Source: Phragmites australis (lineage: Eukaryota; Streptophyta; Magnoliopsida; Poales; Poaceae). From it: 64,000 nucleotides of DNA. The notes below the pieces were generated by a model. It searched no databases. It was not told the origin of the DNA and saw nothing but the letters and a program-made list of their open reading frames with translations. Shown one piece after another: positions 26,761 through 39,410 of this stretch. The stretch is from contig NC_084938.1 in NCBI RefSeq assembly GCF_958298935.1, forward strand, positions 22,239,501 to 22,303,500. The letters are read 5' to 3'. The position numbers and the translations under genes were made by a program. How positions within the stretch are numbered: position 1 is the first letter of the stretch; the number at the start of each line of letters is the position of its first letter.

Positions 26761-28598
26761 ATCGAGAGTCTATTTATTTAAATATTAATGTTAAAAAATG
26801 TAAAAAAAAAACCTCCCGATCAGCATAGCATGTCTCTCGTCGGCGGAGGAAGCCCATTAAGGAAGACGTGCTTAGCCTGTCTCCGGCCCATGCCTCCTCG
26901 GAAATGGGCCGTCTGACTTCTGAGCAACGCAAAGATTGCAGCAGGCCAGTGTTAATCTTTCGCCTCCTCGTGGGGCAGATGGACTTCCCGTTCCCCTCTC
27001 GCTTTATGTGGAAATCCCCATTGAACTTACAAGGTCACGCACGTTGCCTCTCCGGTATTATCCGTTTGTTTAAACGACGACTTCGGAATGAACCCTGGAC
27101 TCGATTAAAAACGATCACCCTCGCTGGAAATCCAGACCAGCCATATACATCGGCACCTGACTCTAGTTTGCTAGCTCATGGGAGTAGTGACAGAGCTTGG
27201 CCTGAAATGTAGGCGGAGCCAAGTATCAAAACACAACAGATTACGAAAGAAATATGTGATTATTTTGTAGTCTAACCAGCTAAGAAGGTACAAATCTAAT
27301 AGTAAATCACAAAGGGCAGGGGGCCATGGCCCAGGTTAGCCTACATGAAGCTCTGCCTCTGCATGGGAGGTGATAGAGTCACCCGGGATATTTGCTTATT
27401 TGCCACACAAGAGTGGCAATTACTGCTAAGACTGATATGCGTGATCTTCTCAGTCTATACATGAGGCAGGATGGCAAATATGATACTATCTAGAGTCTTC
27501 GGTGGCAAATAAGCGAATGGCAGTGAAAAAAAAAACTGACCAGTAGCCTCCTCAGCTGAAAAAAAAAAAAAACAGAATAATCGGCAGAGAGCCATGGCAG
27601 TGATGCCCCCCAACCACACGAACATAGCTAAGACAAGCTCGGTTAAACTGACCTGTGCAATTGGTGGTGCACCCCGGCGTTTCAAGGAATCGACGAGTCG
27701 CCCAACTTGGTTGCTTCATCGATTCAAGTCTTGGACTTGAAGTGCGCTTTACTGCTTTCTTTCCCAGGTCTGTCTTAGCAATTACCAGCTTGTGTTGCAT
27801 CCGATCTCGCGGCGGTACTCTTTTAGGCTTCAGATGTACTTTACGCTTGCATTCCTGGCAAGTTGGTTTCTTGATGACTTTACAATCTTCAGAGCCGTCC
27901 GCGCTTCCTGATCTGATTCGGTATGGGTTGTTGCCTTGTTGTTTGGCTGGGGGTTTACATTCTAGGCCTACTTAAACCTCTGCAAATTTGGTAATTCTCT
28001 TTTATAAAATGGGAATGACATCTCCTTAGGTAACGGGAAACTTTAATTTCTTTGGTCTATTGGCCCCTGCCGCCATTGAATGCACATCCGACGTCAAACC
28101 ATCGTCTTCTCCAATCAAGCACCGCTACCGCTTCTATTTATCTTTCTACAAGGAACCTCACTTCACCTCCCTCATCTCATGCAGCTCTCGCTGCCAGATT
28201 CGCGGGCGTTGGCCGCCAATTGAACACTTCATTTTTGCCGCACCCGTCGCTAGCACCACCCATGATTCGCCTGCCTAACCCATGGCTCCGATAACGCCAC
28301 CGCTGCCTCTCAGCCCCTGTCAGTCCTGCAACTGCCCAAGGCCCGCTCTCTGAACCCGTCCTTACCTAGACCCCAAACTCGGACCTCGTAACCCTAACCT
28401 AGATATTTGCAAAGAGTTTGGATGACATCACGGCTATTAAAAAGTAGAGAAGTAGTACAATACAAAGATTGAAACAAAATACACCTCTTAGTTGATGACC
28501 ATTTTGTGTCCACCGTCTATTTGGAATGTAAAAGTTTTGCTAGAATTATCATTCTTAACTTTAGAATACCAGAATTCATCATTTCCAGCAAACACCGT
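26761..28598. other. Intergenic DNA, unassigned
   Basis: Contains moderately GC-rich patches with short open frames (26868-27212, 27655-27975, 28052-28294) and two poly-A runs near 27530 and 27560. None has a recognisable domain. The stretch at 27300-27360 (GGGCCATGGCCC) resembles the end of a degraded transposon. No gene is supported. Confidence 0.4.
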
Positions 28599-29688
28599 TG
28601 TTGGTGTAAGAAAATATTTCCCACGAACAAGTGCGGTAAGAGCCTCCTCTCAAACTTAGCGAAGAAATAGAGATGAAAGAATAACAATGTGTTTTTATCA
28701 CCAAGAGATTGGCTCCTGGCCTGATGGCCATAGGTCTGTATTTATAATGCCAGTTGGGGGTTTAAGTATACAAATATGCTCTTATAGAGATAGCGATGTG
28801 AGTTACCGCCATGCTACAGGGACTTGGGGCTAGTAGAATTACACAGTCTGAGTTCTGCATAATACATTTACCCCTAACTGGCAGATATTATCTTCTATGG
28901 CAAATACAATGGTGTAGGTGACCTAGAGAGTGCGATACTTGGCCGGTCGTCAATTGTGGTACGGTGCCGCACTATCCTGAATGTCAGAATAACCCCCACT
29001 TGCACTGGAATGCCAGGATGACCACCACTTGACCGACATTAAATACCAGTCACTTCCTTACAGACGGAGGATGGCTCATGGGCCCATTCTGGCTGATTTT
29101 TCTCTGAGCCTTGATGTCCCACTTCCCTGGTTTTGGAGAGCTTGCCCAGGCTCCGGAGGACTGGGACTCCGGGAGGCTGGGGGCTCTGGAGAGCTCCGGA
29201 GCCTGGAGATCCAAGAGGCCTTCAGGGACCCGAGATTCACAGGCATAGGTTGACAGGGCCAAGGGCGCCAGAGGTCCTTAAAGGTGGCCCCTAGAAATTC
29301 CTTACAGACCGAGGACGGCTCATGGGCCCCTTCTGGCTGATTTTTCTCCGAGCCTTGATGTCCCACTTCCCGGGTTTTGGAGAGCTTGCCCAGGCTCTGG
29401 AGGATTGGGACTCCGGGAGGCTGGGGGCTCTGGAGAGCTCCGGAGCCTGGAGACCCGAGAGGCCTTCAGGGACCCGAGATTCATAGGCATAGGTTGACAG
29501 GGCCAAGGGCGCTAGAGGTCCTTAAAGGTGGCCCCTAGAAATTCCTTCCAGATACCACCAACTTCCCTTGTCTTGAGAGACAATGGCCGGAGGGGTTCAC
29601 GGTCTTTGGGAGCTGAACTTCTGACCGAGGATCCAGAGCCCAAGGGCTCTAGAGGAGCTCTTGATGGCAACCCTTTAATAATCTCTGA
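28599..29688 (-). repeat. 3' LTR of the gypsy element, with internal 244 bp duplication
   Basis: Matches 45086-45933 but is about 240 bp longer. A unit starting CCTTACAGAC at 29056 is repeated at 29300 (period 244 bp), and the two units are nearly identical. The other LTR carries one diverged copy. On the minus strand, TATAAATAC near 28737-28745 is the likely promoter. Confidence 0.75.
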
Positions 29689-29938
29689 TGATGAAGGGAA
29701 GGTCAGTTGGGATCTCTGGGAGAAGGAGATCGATGAGGAGGAGAAGGTGGAGGCGGAGAAGGAGGCATCCCAGGTAGGGAAAAAAAAGCCAAAGAGGAGG
29801 GAAAGAAGGCTGTGGAGGATTTCTCCTCATCCTCGTCCTCTGACAGCTCGGGGGCAGGCTACTGCATTAGCCTCCTTAGCGGTAGGCTGCAGATGAAGCG
29901 CATACACCCCATGCACCACTGCTAGGACTTGTGCTTTC
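29528..29938 (+). pseudogene. Antisense ORF of the gypsy element, frameshifted
   Basis: A plus-strand frame, opposite to the element, starts inside the 3' LTR and runs through PLIISDDEGKVSWDLWEKE and an acidic stretch. It then hits an A-run at about 29779-29786. Beyond this the coding-like sequence continues in another frame (VEDFSSSSSSDSSGAGYC) to a stop near 29925. Antisense ORFs next to the 3' LTR are known in Tat-lineage elements such as Grande and Retand. The match here is by position and style only. Confidence 0.45.
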
Positions 29939-29939
29939 C

Positions 29940-30535
29940 TTGATAGTCACCTTGTACTCTTTCTCCCCCTGGGTTACTCTCTCAGGGTTTGTCGGTGCTT
30001 TCTCTGTAAGCATCTTTTGGATGTATAAGTTATTAAGAAGATAACTAAATCATCTGTTTCTGTGTTTGTCATCGGTTAGTCGGTGCTTCCTTATAAGCGT
30101 GTTTTGGATGTACAAGTTATTAAGAAGATAACTAAATCCACGGACCCCCTCATTGTTTTTCTTTTGATCGAAATGTATGGCGATCCTCCGGACATGTAGC
30201 ATTTTGTTTTTTATGTGCACCTAAGCCTCCATGCCTCATCTTTCCTACCCCCCCCCCCCCCCGCATGCTGCTATTTTCTAGCGGTCAGAAGGTGTGAGGG
30301 AAGGTATGGCTGTAGGGTACTCGGACAAAGCCTCGCACAGGTTTAGGCCTAAATACGACAGTGGTTGGTTCTATCGAGGTGCGGAGGGTTTAGGACCCGA
30401 CTCCTTTGGCAGAGGATATGCACCTTGTCGTTCTTAGCGGCGAAGTGTGCAGCCGCTTGTGGGGCATGAGACGAGTTCTTTGATGAAGGAAAGGTGGTTT
30501 TGGAGCCTAGTGGCAGTGGCCGGAGGCAAAGCCAA
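29940..30535. other. Gypsy internal non-coding DNA
   Basis: Contains a roughly 60 bp direct repeat (TGTACAAGTTATTAAGAAG-like, about 30020-30060 and 30105-30145) and a C homopolymer near 30247. No protein domain was recognised on either strand. Confidence 0.5.
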
Positions 30536-30539
30536 TGAT

Positions 30540-31815
30540 TAAGGCCGGGGAGGCAGTTTGCGACCCCCTCAGCCCTGGCTGCCGCTAGGTTCCAGCACGA
30601 TATGAACATTCTTCTGTCCAATGATGGTACAGAATCCTTTCCAAATTTGTTATGGATTTCTGACTTGAAACGATCCATTTGGAGATAGGCGGTAGTTGTG
30701 GCCTAGGGAGGTAGTCTGCAATCCCTTAACCGCGGTGAGGGGCCATCCGGAGCATGGCGGTGGTTGCCGGAGGTGACGCCGATGGCTAGGCCGACGGAGG
30801 CAGTTTGTGACCCCCTTCGGCCCTTAACCATGTGAGGCTCTGGAGGTAGAGCCATCTGGAGCCCGGCGGCAGTTGCCGGAGGTGACACTAATGGCTAGGC
30901 TGAGGGAGGCAGTTTGCTACCCCCTTAGCCCTTAACTGTGGTAAGGCTCTAGGGGTAGGGCTATTCAGAGCCTGGCGGCAGCTACCGGAGGTGACGCCGA
31001 TGGCTAGGCCGAGGGACGCAGTTTGCCACCCCCCCCCCCTCAGTCCTTAATTGCAGCGAGGCTCCGGAGACACGGCCATCTGGAGCCCGATAGAGGTCAC
31101 TGGAGGTGACGCTGATGGCTAGGTCAAGGGAGACAGTTTGCCACCCCCTCGGCCCTTAACTACGGTGAGACTCCTGAGGTAGGGCCATCCGGAGCTCGAC
31201 AGCAGCTGCCAATGGTAACGCCGATGGCTAGGCCGAGGGAGGTACTTTGCCACCCCCTCGGCCCTTAATTGCAGCAAGGCTCCTGAGGCATGGCTATCCG
31301 GAGCCCGACGGCGGGTGTCGGAGGTGACGTTGATGGCTAAACCAAGGGAGGCAGTTTGCGACCCCCTCAGTCTTTAATCGCAGTGGGGCTCTGGAGGTAG
31401 GGCCATCCGGGCGATTGCCGGAAGTGACTCCGATGGCTAGGCCGAGGGAGGCAGTTTGCGGCCCTCTCAGCTCTTATCCGCGGTGAGGCTCTGGAGGTAG
31501 GGCAATCCGAAGCCCGATGGTAGTTTGCTAGAGGTGACGTCGATGGCTAGACTGAGGGAGGCAGTTTGCGGCCCCCTCGACCCTTATCCATGGTGAGGCT
31601 CTAGAGGCAAGGCCATGTGGAGCCCGACGGTGGTGGCCGGAGGTGACACCAATGGTTAGACCGAGAGAGGCAGTTTGCGACCCCCCCCCGGCCCTTAACC
31701 GTGGCGAGGCTCCAGAGCAGGGCTATCTGGAGCTCGGCGGCAGTTGCTAGAGGTGACGCCGATTGCTAGGCCGAGGGAGGAAGTTGCCACTCCCCTCGGC
31801 CCTTTCAGGTGGCGG
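30540..31815. repeat. Tandem array, about 110 bp unit, roughly 11-12 copies
   Basis: The core GAGGCAGTTTGCGACCCCCT recurs about every 105-115 bp, each time followed by TTAACC-GTGAGGCTCTGGAGG and GGAGGTGACGCCGATGGCTAG variants. Copies are diverged and some hold C-run expansions. The array lies inside the gypsy element. Such arrays are common in the non-coding part of Tat-type elements. Confidence 0.8.
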
Positions 31816-32014
31816 TCGAACAGAGGGCACGTCCCTCACCTTTTGTGCAGTGTGCATTGCATAAAATGCTATTCCCCCGACCACCTTATGTTTTATGGTC
31901 ATAAGTGAGTGGAGGGCACGTTCTATCAACACCATTGTCGTGTATGCCACGAGTGTATGCATGCGTGCATGTATGTATGTATGTGTGTATGAAGTACTTT
32001 TGGGTTAATCAGTA

Positions 32015-32530
32015 AGCTGATTTGGACCTCGACGGTACTAAGGCTATGCCCGTTCCATGCCTCTCCAACATGTAGCAATGCCAGATGGTCTGGGACCTCG
32101 ACGGTACTGAGGCTCTTCCTGTTCCACGCCTCTCCAATATGTAGCAATGCCGGAGGGTCTAGGACCTCGAATACTGAGGCTCTGCCCATTCCATTTCTAC
32201 GACATGTAGCAATGCCAAAGGGTCTAGGACCTTTACGGTACTGAGGTTATGCCCATTCCACGCCTCTCCGACATGTAGCAATGCCGGAGGGTCTAGGACC
32301 TCGATGGTATTGAGGCTCTGCCCGTTCCACGCCTCCCTAACTTATAGCAGTGTCGAAGGGTCTGGGAGCTTGGCCGTACTGAGGCTCTGCCCGTTCCACA
32401 CCTCTTCAACATGTAGCACTGCCAGAGGGTCTACACCTCATCGACACGGAAGTTTTGGCTTCAAGATGTGCGGGGCCATACCCCTTTGGCACATAGGCTA
32501 GGCCTTAAAAGATGCCGGAGGGTCTCTTAC
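32015..32530. repeat. Tandem array, about 63 bp unit, roughly 8 copies
   Basis: The unit includes GGACCTCGACGGTACTGAGG, GCCCGTTCCACGCCTCTCC and ATGTAGCAATGCCGGAGGGTC. It repeats with a period near 63 bp and increasing divergence to the right. It belongs to the gypsy element and is unrelated to the neighbouring 110 bp array. Confidence 0.8.
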
Positions 32531-32559
32531 CTCTCCTGTACGGATGCTATCGCCTTCAA

Positions 32560-32670
32560 GATGTCAGAAGGTTTTCTTAAGCCATCTCCGTGTGTAGAGA
32601 TTTTCAAGATATATCTATTTGGCGGAGGTTTTCAAATACATCTTCGTGTTACGGAGGTTTTCGAGACATC
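32560..32670. repeat. Short tandem array cut by the nested copia (left part)
   Basis: Degenerate repeats of a TCTCCATTTTGTGGAGGTTTTCAAGACA type. The array continues beyond the nested copia at 43853-43910, which confirms that the copia element was inserted into it. Confidence 0.7.
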
Positions 32671-34238
32671 TAAAGCATCTAGACCCCTATTTCATGTTTT
32701 GGTAATTAATGACAATAAGAAATTTGTGTACTAACATATTTATTTGAGTTATGAAAAGATTAGTCACAAAGGTGTTGCGAAGCTAGAAGAAGCATGTGTG
32801 AAAAATATGAAAATGGCTAGCTCAAGGCAAAGGTATAATTGTATGGCATTTTCTTTTGCCGGTCAAAGAGAATTAGAGAAAAAAATTGACCAGATTGATA
32901 GGATAAGTGTCATACTATTAAGGGTCGCTGATGTGCACTTACTTGAGATATCTAAAGTGCCAAAATTGCTCAAACTTGCATTCCATATAGAGTGGAAAAT
33001 TTAGTTTGAGAGAAACCAAGAAAGACGGACTTTTAGTGTTTCTGAGTTGTGGCGGTCTGACAGCCGGAATGATCGGTCTGGCCACTGTATAGAAAAGTCT
33101 ATTATGTTCAAGTTTCAAGTGTCGTGGTCTGACCGAAGGGCCTTGCCGGTCTGACCAATGTATAACCATATTTGAGATGTGTTCGGACCTCAGTCCCGAT
33201 CTGACCGTGGCACGGCCCGGTTTGACCGCCAAGGAACAAAGGGGTTTAGACCCTCATCTCTTGCTGGCAGTCTGGCCACCGGGCATGGACGGTTTGACCA
33301 CCCGAGAACATAGAGTTTTGACACTCTGTTCCTTTCTCGCAGTCTGACAGAGATGGTTGGCAGTCTAACTACCAGCCTGTGTCAGAAGTAATCATCACGA
33401 CTTTATAGCCATTGAACGGCTGGTGGTCTGACCGCCAGTGTCGCAGAAGTGTCAAATCAATAGAAATAATCATATTTTGGAGTATGGCCTATATATAGTC
33501 ACTTGGATGGTTCAAGGAAAAGGCTAGCATTTCACTACAACTCATTTGAGCTCTTGCCTTCCTCCTCTCCCTCTCTTAGCTTAGTGGTTACATTTTTTAA
33601 AGTGTGAGAGCTTCTAGTACATAACTTTGAAGAGTTTGAGCTTTGGGGCACTAGTGATCCTTCAAGCAAGCGTCATCGACTTGTTACTCTTTGAGGTTCC
33701 CGCCTCCTAGACGGTTTGGTGGTTGTTGCGCTGTTGAACCCTTCAAAGAATATTGTGAAGGAGCCACAACGATGATTGTGAGAGGCTTTGAGCACGCCTT
33801 ACTGGAGAGGCAAAGTGCTACTCTACTGAAATCGAGGTATTGAGTAGTTCTTCTTCTATTTTGGTTTAAAATAAAGTTGCTCAGTGTGAGCCCTTTCTCA
33901 TGTAAGAATTGGATACTTGATAGAGAAACAGTTAGAAGCTTGAACTCACCTCAACGTGGATTAGGGGTGATCGGCAAATCACCGATACCACAGGATAAAT
34001 TTCGTGTGTCATCCTTTGAGCTATTTACTTTCATGCAATTTACTTTATGTATTTTATCTTTATAAAATATAAATTGTTACATGTCACTCTAGGATTGCAA
34101 ACCTTGACATAGCTCTTATTTGTTTTCATATTGCTCTAGTGATCTTTAGTTTGTTTTCACAAGTTTGGTTGATCACTTAGCAATTAGTTTTAAAACCGCC
34201 TATTCATCCTCCCTCTAGTTGGCATCCTAGATCCTACA
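32671..34238 (+). repeat. 5' LTR of copia-C
   Basis: Starts TAAAGCATCTAG (canonical TG mutated to TA) and ends ATCCTACA. A TATA-like CTATATATAG lies at about 33489-33498. GGTCTGACCGCC-type palindromes cluster at 33050-33440. Confidence 0.8.
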
Positions 34239-34240
34239 AG

Positions 34241-34253
34241 TGGTATTAGAGCC
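34241..34253 (+). promoter_or_regulatory. Primer-binding site of copia-C
   Basis: TGGTATTAGAGCC, two bases inside the 5' LTR, matches the initiator tRNA-Met 3' end except for one base. Confidence 0.7.
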
Positions 34254-34299
34254 TAGGACTCCTTTTTATATTTAATTTAACCATCCTAAAGTAGGATTA

Positions 34300-35277
34300 T
34301 GGCTAGTGACGCTCATGTCAATGTGGGGAAGCCTCCGTTCTTTGAGAGGTCAAACTATGTCTATTAGAAGGCTAGAATGACCGTCTATCTTAAGGCTATA
34401 GATGATAAATTATGGGATATAGTGGATAAGGATTATGTAATTCTTGATCCTATTAATCTTACCGTTGAAGAGAGGGATAATTGCTCAAGCTATGAATGTT
34501 CTTTATGGTGCTTTAAATTTTAATGAGTTTAATCGTATTTGCAAACTTGAGACCGCTCATGACATTTGGGAAAGTTTCAAAGAAATTCATGAAGGTATAA
34601 TAATGGTTAAGGATGCAAAGCTTTTTGTTTACAAAGGGCAACTTGAGAAATTTACTATGTTGCCAAATGATAGCATTGAAGAAAATTTTAATTGTTTAAA
34701 CAACATAATAAATGAGCTCAAAGGGCCTTGTATAGATGTTTCCAATGTTGATTTATCTCTTAAATTTCTTAAAGCTTTGCCTAACAAATATGACACTATT
34801 GTGACTTTGCTTGTGAGGTCAAATTTGAAGGATACAACTCTAATGTAAATCTTAAGTGAAATTCTCACTCATGACATTTTCAAGAAGTCATAAGAAGATC
34901 TACATGATGATACTATCAATGCCAAAAAGAAAATTGTTGCATTCAAGGCTCAATTGTCAAGAAACAAAGATGATCATGAAAAGAGTGATAACGGAGATGA
35001 AGATGATGAACAAATGGCTCTCTTAGTGAGAATATTCAAGAAATTCATGAATAAGAAGAGATATCAAGGTGGATATAGCAAGAAGGGACAATCTTCTAAA
35101 GGGAATCCCTTCGAAGAAAGACGATGCTTTGAATGTGGCGAAAAGGGACACATTACCACAAATTGCAAGAACAAGGAAGAAAAGTATATCAAGAAAAAGA
35201 ATGAGAGTGATGGGAAGAAGGTATTCAAGAAATACTACAAGAAGAAGAAAGATGGTCAAGCATGCTACGTTGAGTAG
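34300..35277 (+). pseudogene. copia-C gag remnant
   Basis: The frame opens at about 34300 with MASDAHVNVGKPPFF, hits a stop at about 34363, shifts near 34470, and continues as a UBN2-type capsid region (ETAHDIWESFKEIHEG, 34444-34848). After another stop, 34954-35277 carries a Lys/Asp-rich linker and an intact CCHC knuckle (CFECGEKGHITTNC, about 35126-35167). It would have formed the particle shell and bound RNA. Confidence 0.8.
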
Positions 35278-36234
35278 GATTCTGATGCAAGCTCAAGCTC
35301 TGATTCCGATGATGAGAAGCCATCTACAAAGAATCTTACAGGTGTAGCAATCAAGTAGGCACCTTCCCTCTTCTCCACACCTTATTGCCTCATGGTAAAA
35401 GAAGACTCTAAGGTATTATGTGATGAAGATGAGTATTCATATGATGATCTTGTTTAGTTAATAAATGGTTTTGATAACTTCATGAGCAAAGAAAGAGCAA
35501 AGTTTAAGGAATTGAAAAGAAGACACACCTCTCTTTAAGAACCCTATGAGGAGCTAAACACATCTCATGAGGGTCTAAAAGAAACTCATGAGATGCTTAA
35601 GCTCATGACTCTCTTATTACTCATAAAACCAACAAAATAAAAGTAGACGTGAGCACATCTTGCATTCTTGATGATTTATCTACTTCATCTCTTATGTGTT
35701 CATCTACCTCATATAATGATTTGCCTACCTTGCCTAAAACTATATCTTGTAATGATGTCCTGATTATTGATGAAAATATCATGTTAAAAGAAAAGGTTGA
35801 AAAACTAACCAATGATCTTGCAAGATGCTATGTTAGAGAATCCAAACTTATACTAGTTTTGGATAATCAAAGGCTCTCTATCAAGAAAGAAGGCCTTGGG
35901 TATGTTTCTAAGAAGGGTAAGAAATCATTCATTCATCAGAAAAGCACATTTGTGAAAGGTAGTGGTTATTGCATGAATAAAAAAAAATCGGGCATGTTAA
36001 AAAAGATTGCAAAAATATGAAGGATAATTCATATGCATCTTTTGATTCATGCTATGTTCTTAAGAGATATTCTGATGGTAGTGTTAAAGCTAGATTTATT
36101 GGCACTCCTATAATTGGTGCTAAAAAGAATATCATTTGGGTGCCTAAAGCCTTGGTTACTAACATTTAAGGATCCAAACAAGTTTGAGCACCTAAAAGAT
36201 CTTAACTTTGTTTTTTTATGTGAACTACAAATCC

Positions 36235-39200
36235 GGTAGAAGACATTGGGTGCTAGATAGTAGATGCACTCAACATATGACCGGAAATCAAAGGATGTTC
36301 ACTTCTATGCGCAATGATGGGAATATGACAAATCACATTTGGAGATAATAGCAAAAGAAAGGTAAAAGGATTAGGTAAAATTGATACCTCAAATGATTTG
36401 TCTATCCCAAATGTTTTACTAGTTGAATCTCTAAATTTTAATTTGTTATCTGTTGCTCAATTATGATCTTGATCTTTCATGCACTTTTTCTCAAAATGAT
36501 GTGATAATATCTAGCATGAAGGATAATAGTATAGTTTTCAAAGGTTTTAGATATGGTAATCTTTATCTAGTTTATTTCTCTTCAAATGATGCAAACCTAA
36601 GCACATGTTTGTTTACAAAGTCATCAAAATGTTTGTTTTGGCATAGAAAGCTTGTTCATGTTAGTATGAATCAACTAAATCGTTTTTTAAAGCATAATCT
36701 AGTTATAGGGTTTAAGGATGTGAAGTTTGAGAAGAATAAGCTATCTAGCACTTGTCAAGCCAGAAAGCAAGTGGGAAACTCACATCCGTAAAAAAGCTCC
36801 ATGTCAACCTCAATATCTTTGGAATTATTACACATAAATTTATTCGGTCCAACAACATATGTAAGTATTTGAGGTAATAGCTATTGTCTTGTCATTGTTG
36901 ATGATTTCTCTAGATATACTTAGATATTCTTTTTACATGATAAGACTATTGTATTTAACACCTTTAAAAGCTTTGCTAAAAGGGCTGAAAATTAATTTGA
37001 GTTCAAAATAAAGAAAGTGAGAAGTGACAATGGCTCCAAATTTAAAAACACAAAGGTTGAGGATTTTTTGAAGAAAAGGGTATCAAACCTGAATTCTCGG
37101 CCAAATACACTCCGGAGCAAAATGGAGTAGTTGAAAGGAAGAATCGGACTCTTATTGATATGGCAAGATCTATGCTTTCGGAATATGATGTTTCGGATAA
37201 TTTTTTGGACAAAACTATCAATACCTCTTGCCATTCATCAAATAGGTTATATTATTATCGATTGTTGAAGAGGACTCCATATGAGCTCCTTATTGGAAGA
37301 AAATCAAACATTTCATATTTTTAGTTATTTGGATGCAAATGCTACATTCTAAAGAAAGGTACTCGTTTATCAAAATTTCAAAGAAAATGTGATAAAGGTT
37401 TCTTACTTGGTTATTCTTCTCAAAGTAAAGCTTATCATGTCTACAACCAAAATTCTGGTTTAGTTGAAGAGACACATGATGTTGAATTTGATGAAACTAA
37501 TGGTTCTCAAAAAGAGCAATAAAATTTAGATGATGTAGGTAATGATGGTTTGAGAAGTGCTATCAAGAATATATCAATATATGACATTAAGCCAAAATAG
37601 GAAGATGAACAAGAGGATGATCTATCTACCTCAATTTGGGCTATTCCATCTAATTCCAGTACAAATTATCAAGTTCAAGTTCATAATGTGGAAGACATGA
37701 ATGATCAATCACAACAAGCTACCACTTCATGAACTCCATCATAAATGTCGGTAGCTCATCCAAAAGTTCACCATGCCATTGCCAAGGACTATCCCATTGA
37801 TCAAGTTGTTGGTGACCTTAGTAAGGGTGTTCAAACTCTTTCTCGTATTACTTCATTTTGTGAACACTATTCTTTTGTATCCTCTATTAAGCATAACCAT
37901 ATAGAAGAAGCTCTAAATGATCCGGATTTGATGAATGCAATGCATGAAGATTTAAACAACTTCACCCGCAATATTGTATGGGAATTAGTAGAAAGACCAA
38001 TAGATCATAATGTGATTGACACAAAATAGGTTAAGCGAGATAAAGAATGAATTATTGTGAGAAACAAAGTAAGATTGGTTGCACAAGGATATACTCAAGT
38101 CGAAGGTTTAGATTTCGGCAAAACTTTTGCTCCTATAGCTAGACTGAGACTATTAGAATCTTACTTGCTTTTGCTTCATCTCATAATATCAAGTTGTATC
38201 AAATGGATACGAAAAGTTTATTTTTAAATGGTAAAATTAGTGAAGTTGTCTTTATTGAGCAACAACCCGGTTTTGAAGATCCTAAAAAGTCAAATCATGT
38301 ATATAAACTCTCTAAAGCTCTATATAGCCTTAAACAAGTCCCACGTGCGTGGTATGAGAGACTTAGAGATTTCTTATTTCAAAAGGCTTCAAAGTTGGGA
38401 ATGTTGATACTACTTTGTTCACTAAATATATTGCAAATAATTTCTTTGTATGTCACATTTATATTGATGATATCATTTTTGGATCTACTAATAAAGATTT
38501 TTTTGTGAGGAATTTAGAGAAATGATGTCTAGGGAATTTGAAATGTCTATGATTGGAGAATTGAGTTTCTTTCTTGGACTACAAATCAAGCAACTCAAAG
38601 ATGAGACTTTTATTAGCCAATCAAAATATTTAAAGGGTCTATTGAAAAAATTTGGTATAGAAGATGCAAAGCCTATCAAGACTCCTATGGCGATAAATGG
38701 TCATCTTGATCTTGATAAGGGAGGTAAACCGGTGGATTTAAAGTTTTATAGATCCATAATAGGTAGTTTACTTTATCTTACCGCATCTAGACCCAATATC
38801 ATGTTTAGTGTGTGTATGTGTGCAAGGTTTCAAGCATCACCTAAAGAATGTCATTTGATGGTCGTTAAGCGCATTTTGAGATATTCGAAATACTCTTATA
38901 GTATAGCGCTTTGGTATCCAAAAGGTGCTAAGTTTGAGCTAATTGGATATTCGTGTTCCGATTACACGGGTTGTAAAGTAGATATAAAGAGCACCTCTGA
39001 AAGTTGCCAATTTCTAGGTAGATCGCTAGTTTCATAGTCTTCTAAGAAATAAAATTCCATAGCACTATCTACCATCGAAACGGAATATGTTTCCATGGGT
39101 AGTTGTTGTGCTCAATTGCTATGGATGAGGCAAACTATTTTAGATTATGAAGTTAAGTTCAAAATAGTGCCTCTTTTGTGTGACAATGGAAGTGCTGTGA

Positions 39201-39410
39201 AAATAGCCACAAATCTGGTCCAACATCAAAAACCAAACATATAGATATTCACCATCATTTTCTTAGGGATCATATAAGCAAAGGTGATGTCCTAGTAGAT
39301 AGTGTGAAGACCGAGGATCAATTGGCGGATATCTTCTCCAAACCTTTAAATGAGAGTCATTTTTGCAAATTGAGAAATGAGATCAACGTCATTGACTTCT
39401 CAAATGTTGC
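36235..39410 (+). pseudogene. copia-C pol remnant (protease, integrase, RT, RNase H)
   Basis: Domains in order: protease at about 36240-36300 (WVLDSRCTQHMTG, with the catalytic-loop Gly replaced by Arg); integrase at 36630-37500 (FWHRKLVHVS, VDDFSRYT, VRSDNGS, and a zinc-finger Cys changed to Ser in LSSTCQARK); RT at 37850-38720 (NHVYKLSKALYSLKQVP, then YIDDIIFGST in a shifted frame at about 38460-38490); RNase H at 38950-39410 (CDNGSAVKIATNL). At least ten stops or frameshifts break the frame. Here, unlike the other two copia elements with long pol frames, the YxDD box is still present. Confidence 0.85.

Noticed and set aside
29029..29506. Small open frames repeated in tandem
   Set aside because: They follow the 244 bp duplication inside the LTR and lack codon-level conservation.
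30540..31815. CRISPR-like repeat array
   Set aside because: Plant nuclear DNA, with adjacent diverged tandem units of about 110 bp inside a retrotransposon and no spacer structure.
32744..33004. Small gene also found at 42367-42573
   Set aside because: Both copies are the same part of the two copia-C LTRs. The frame is not kept between them and no domain is present.
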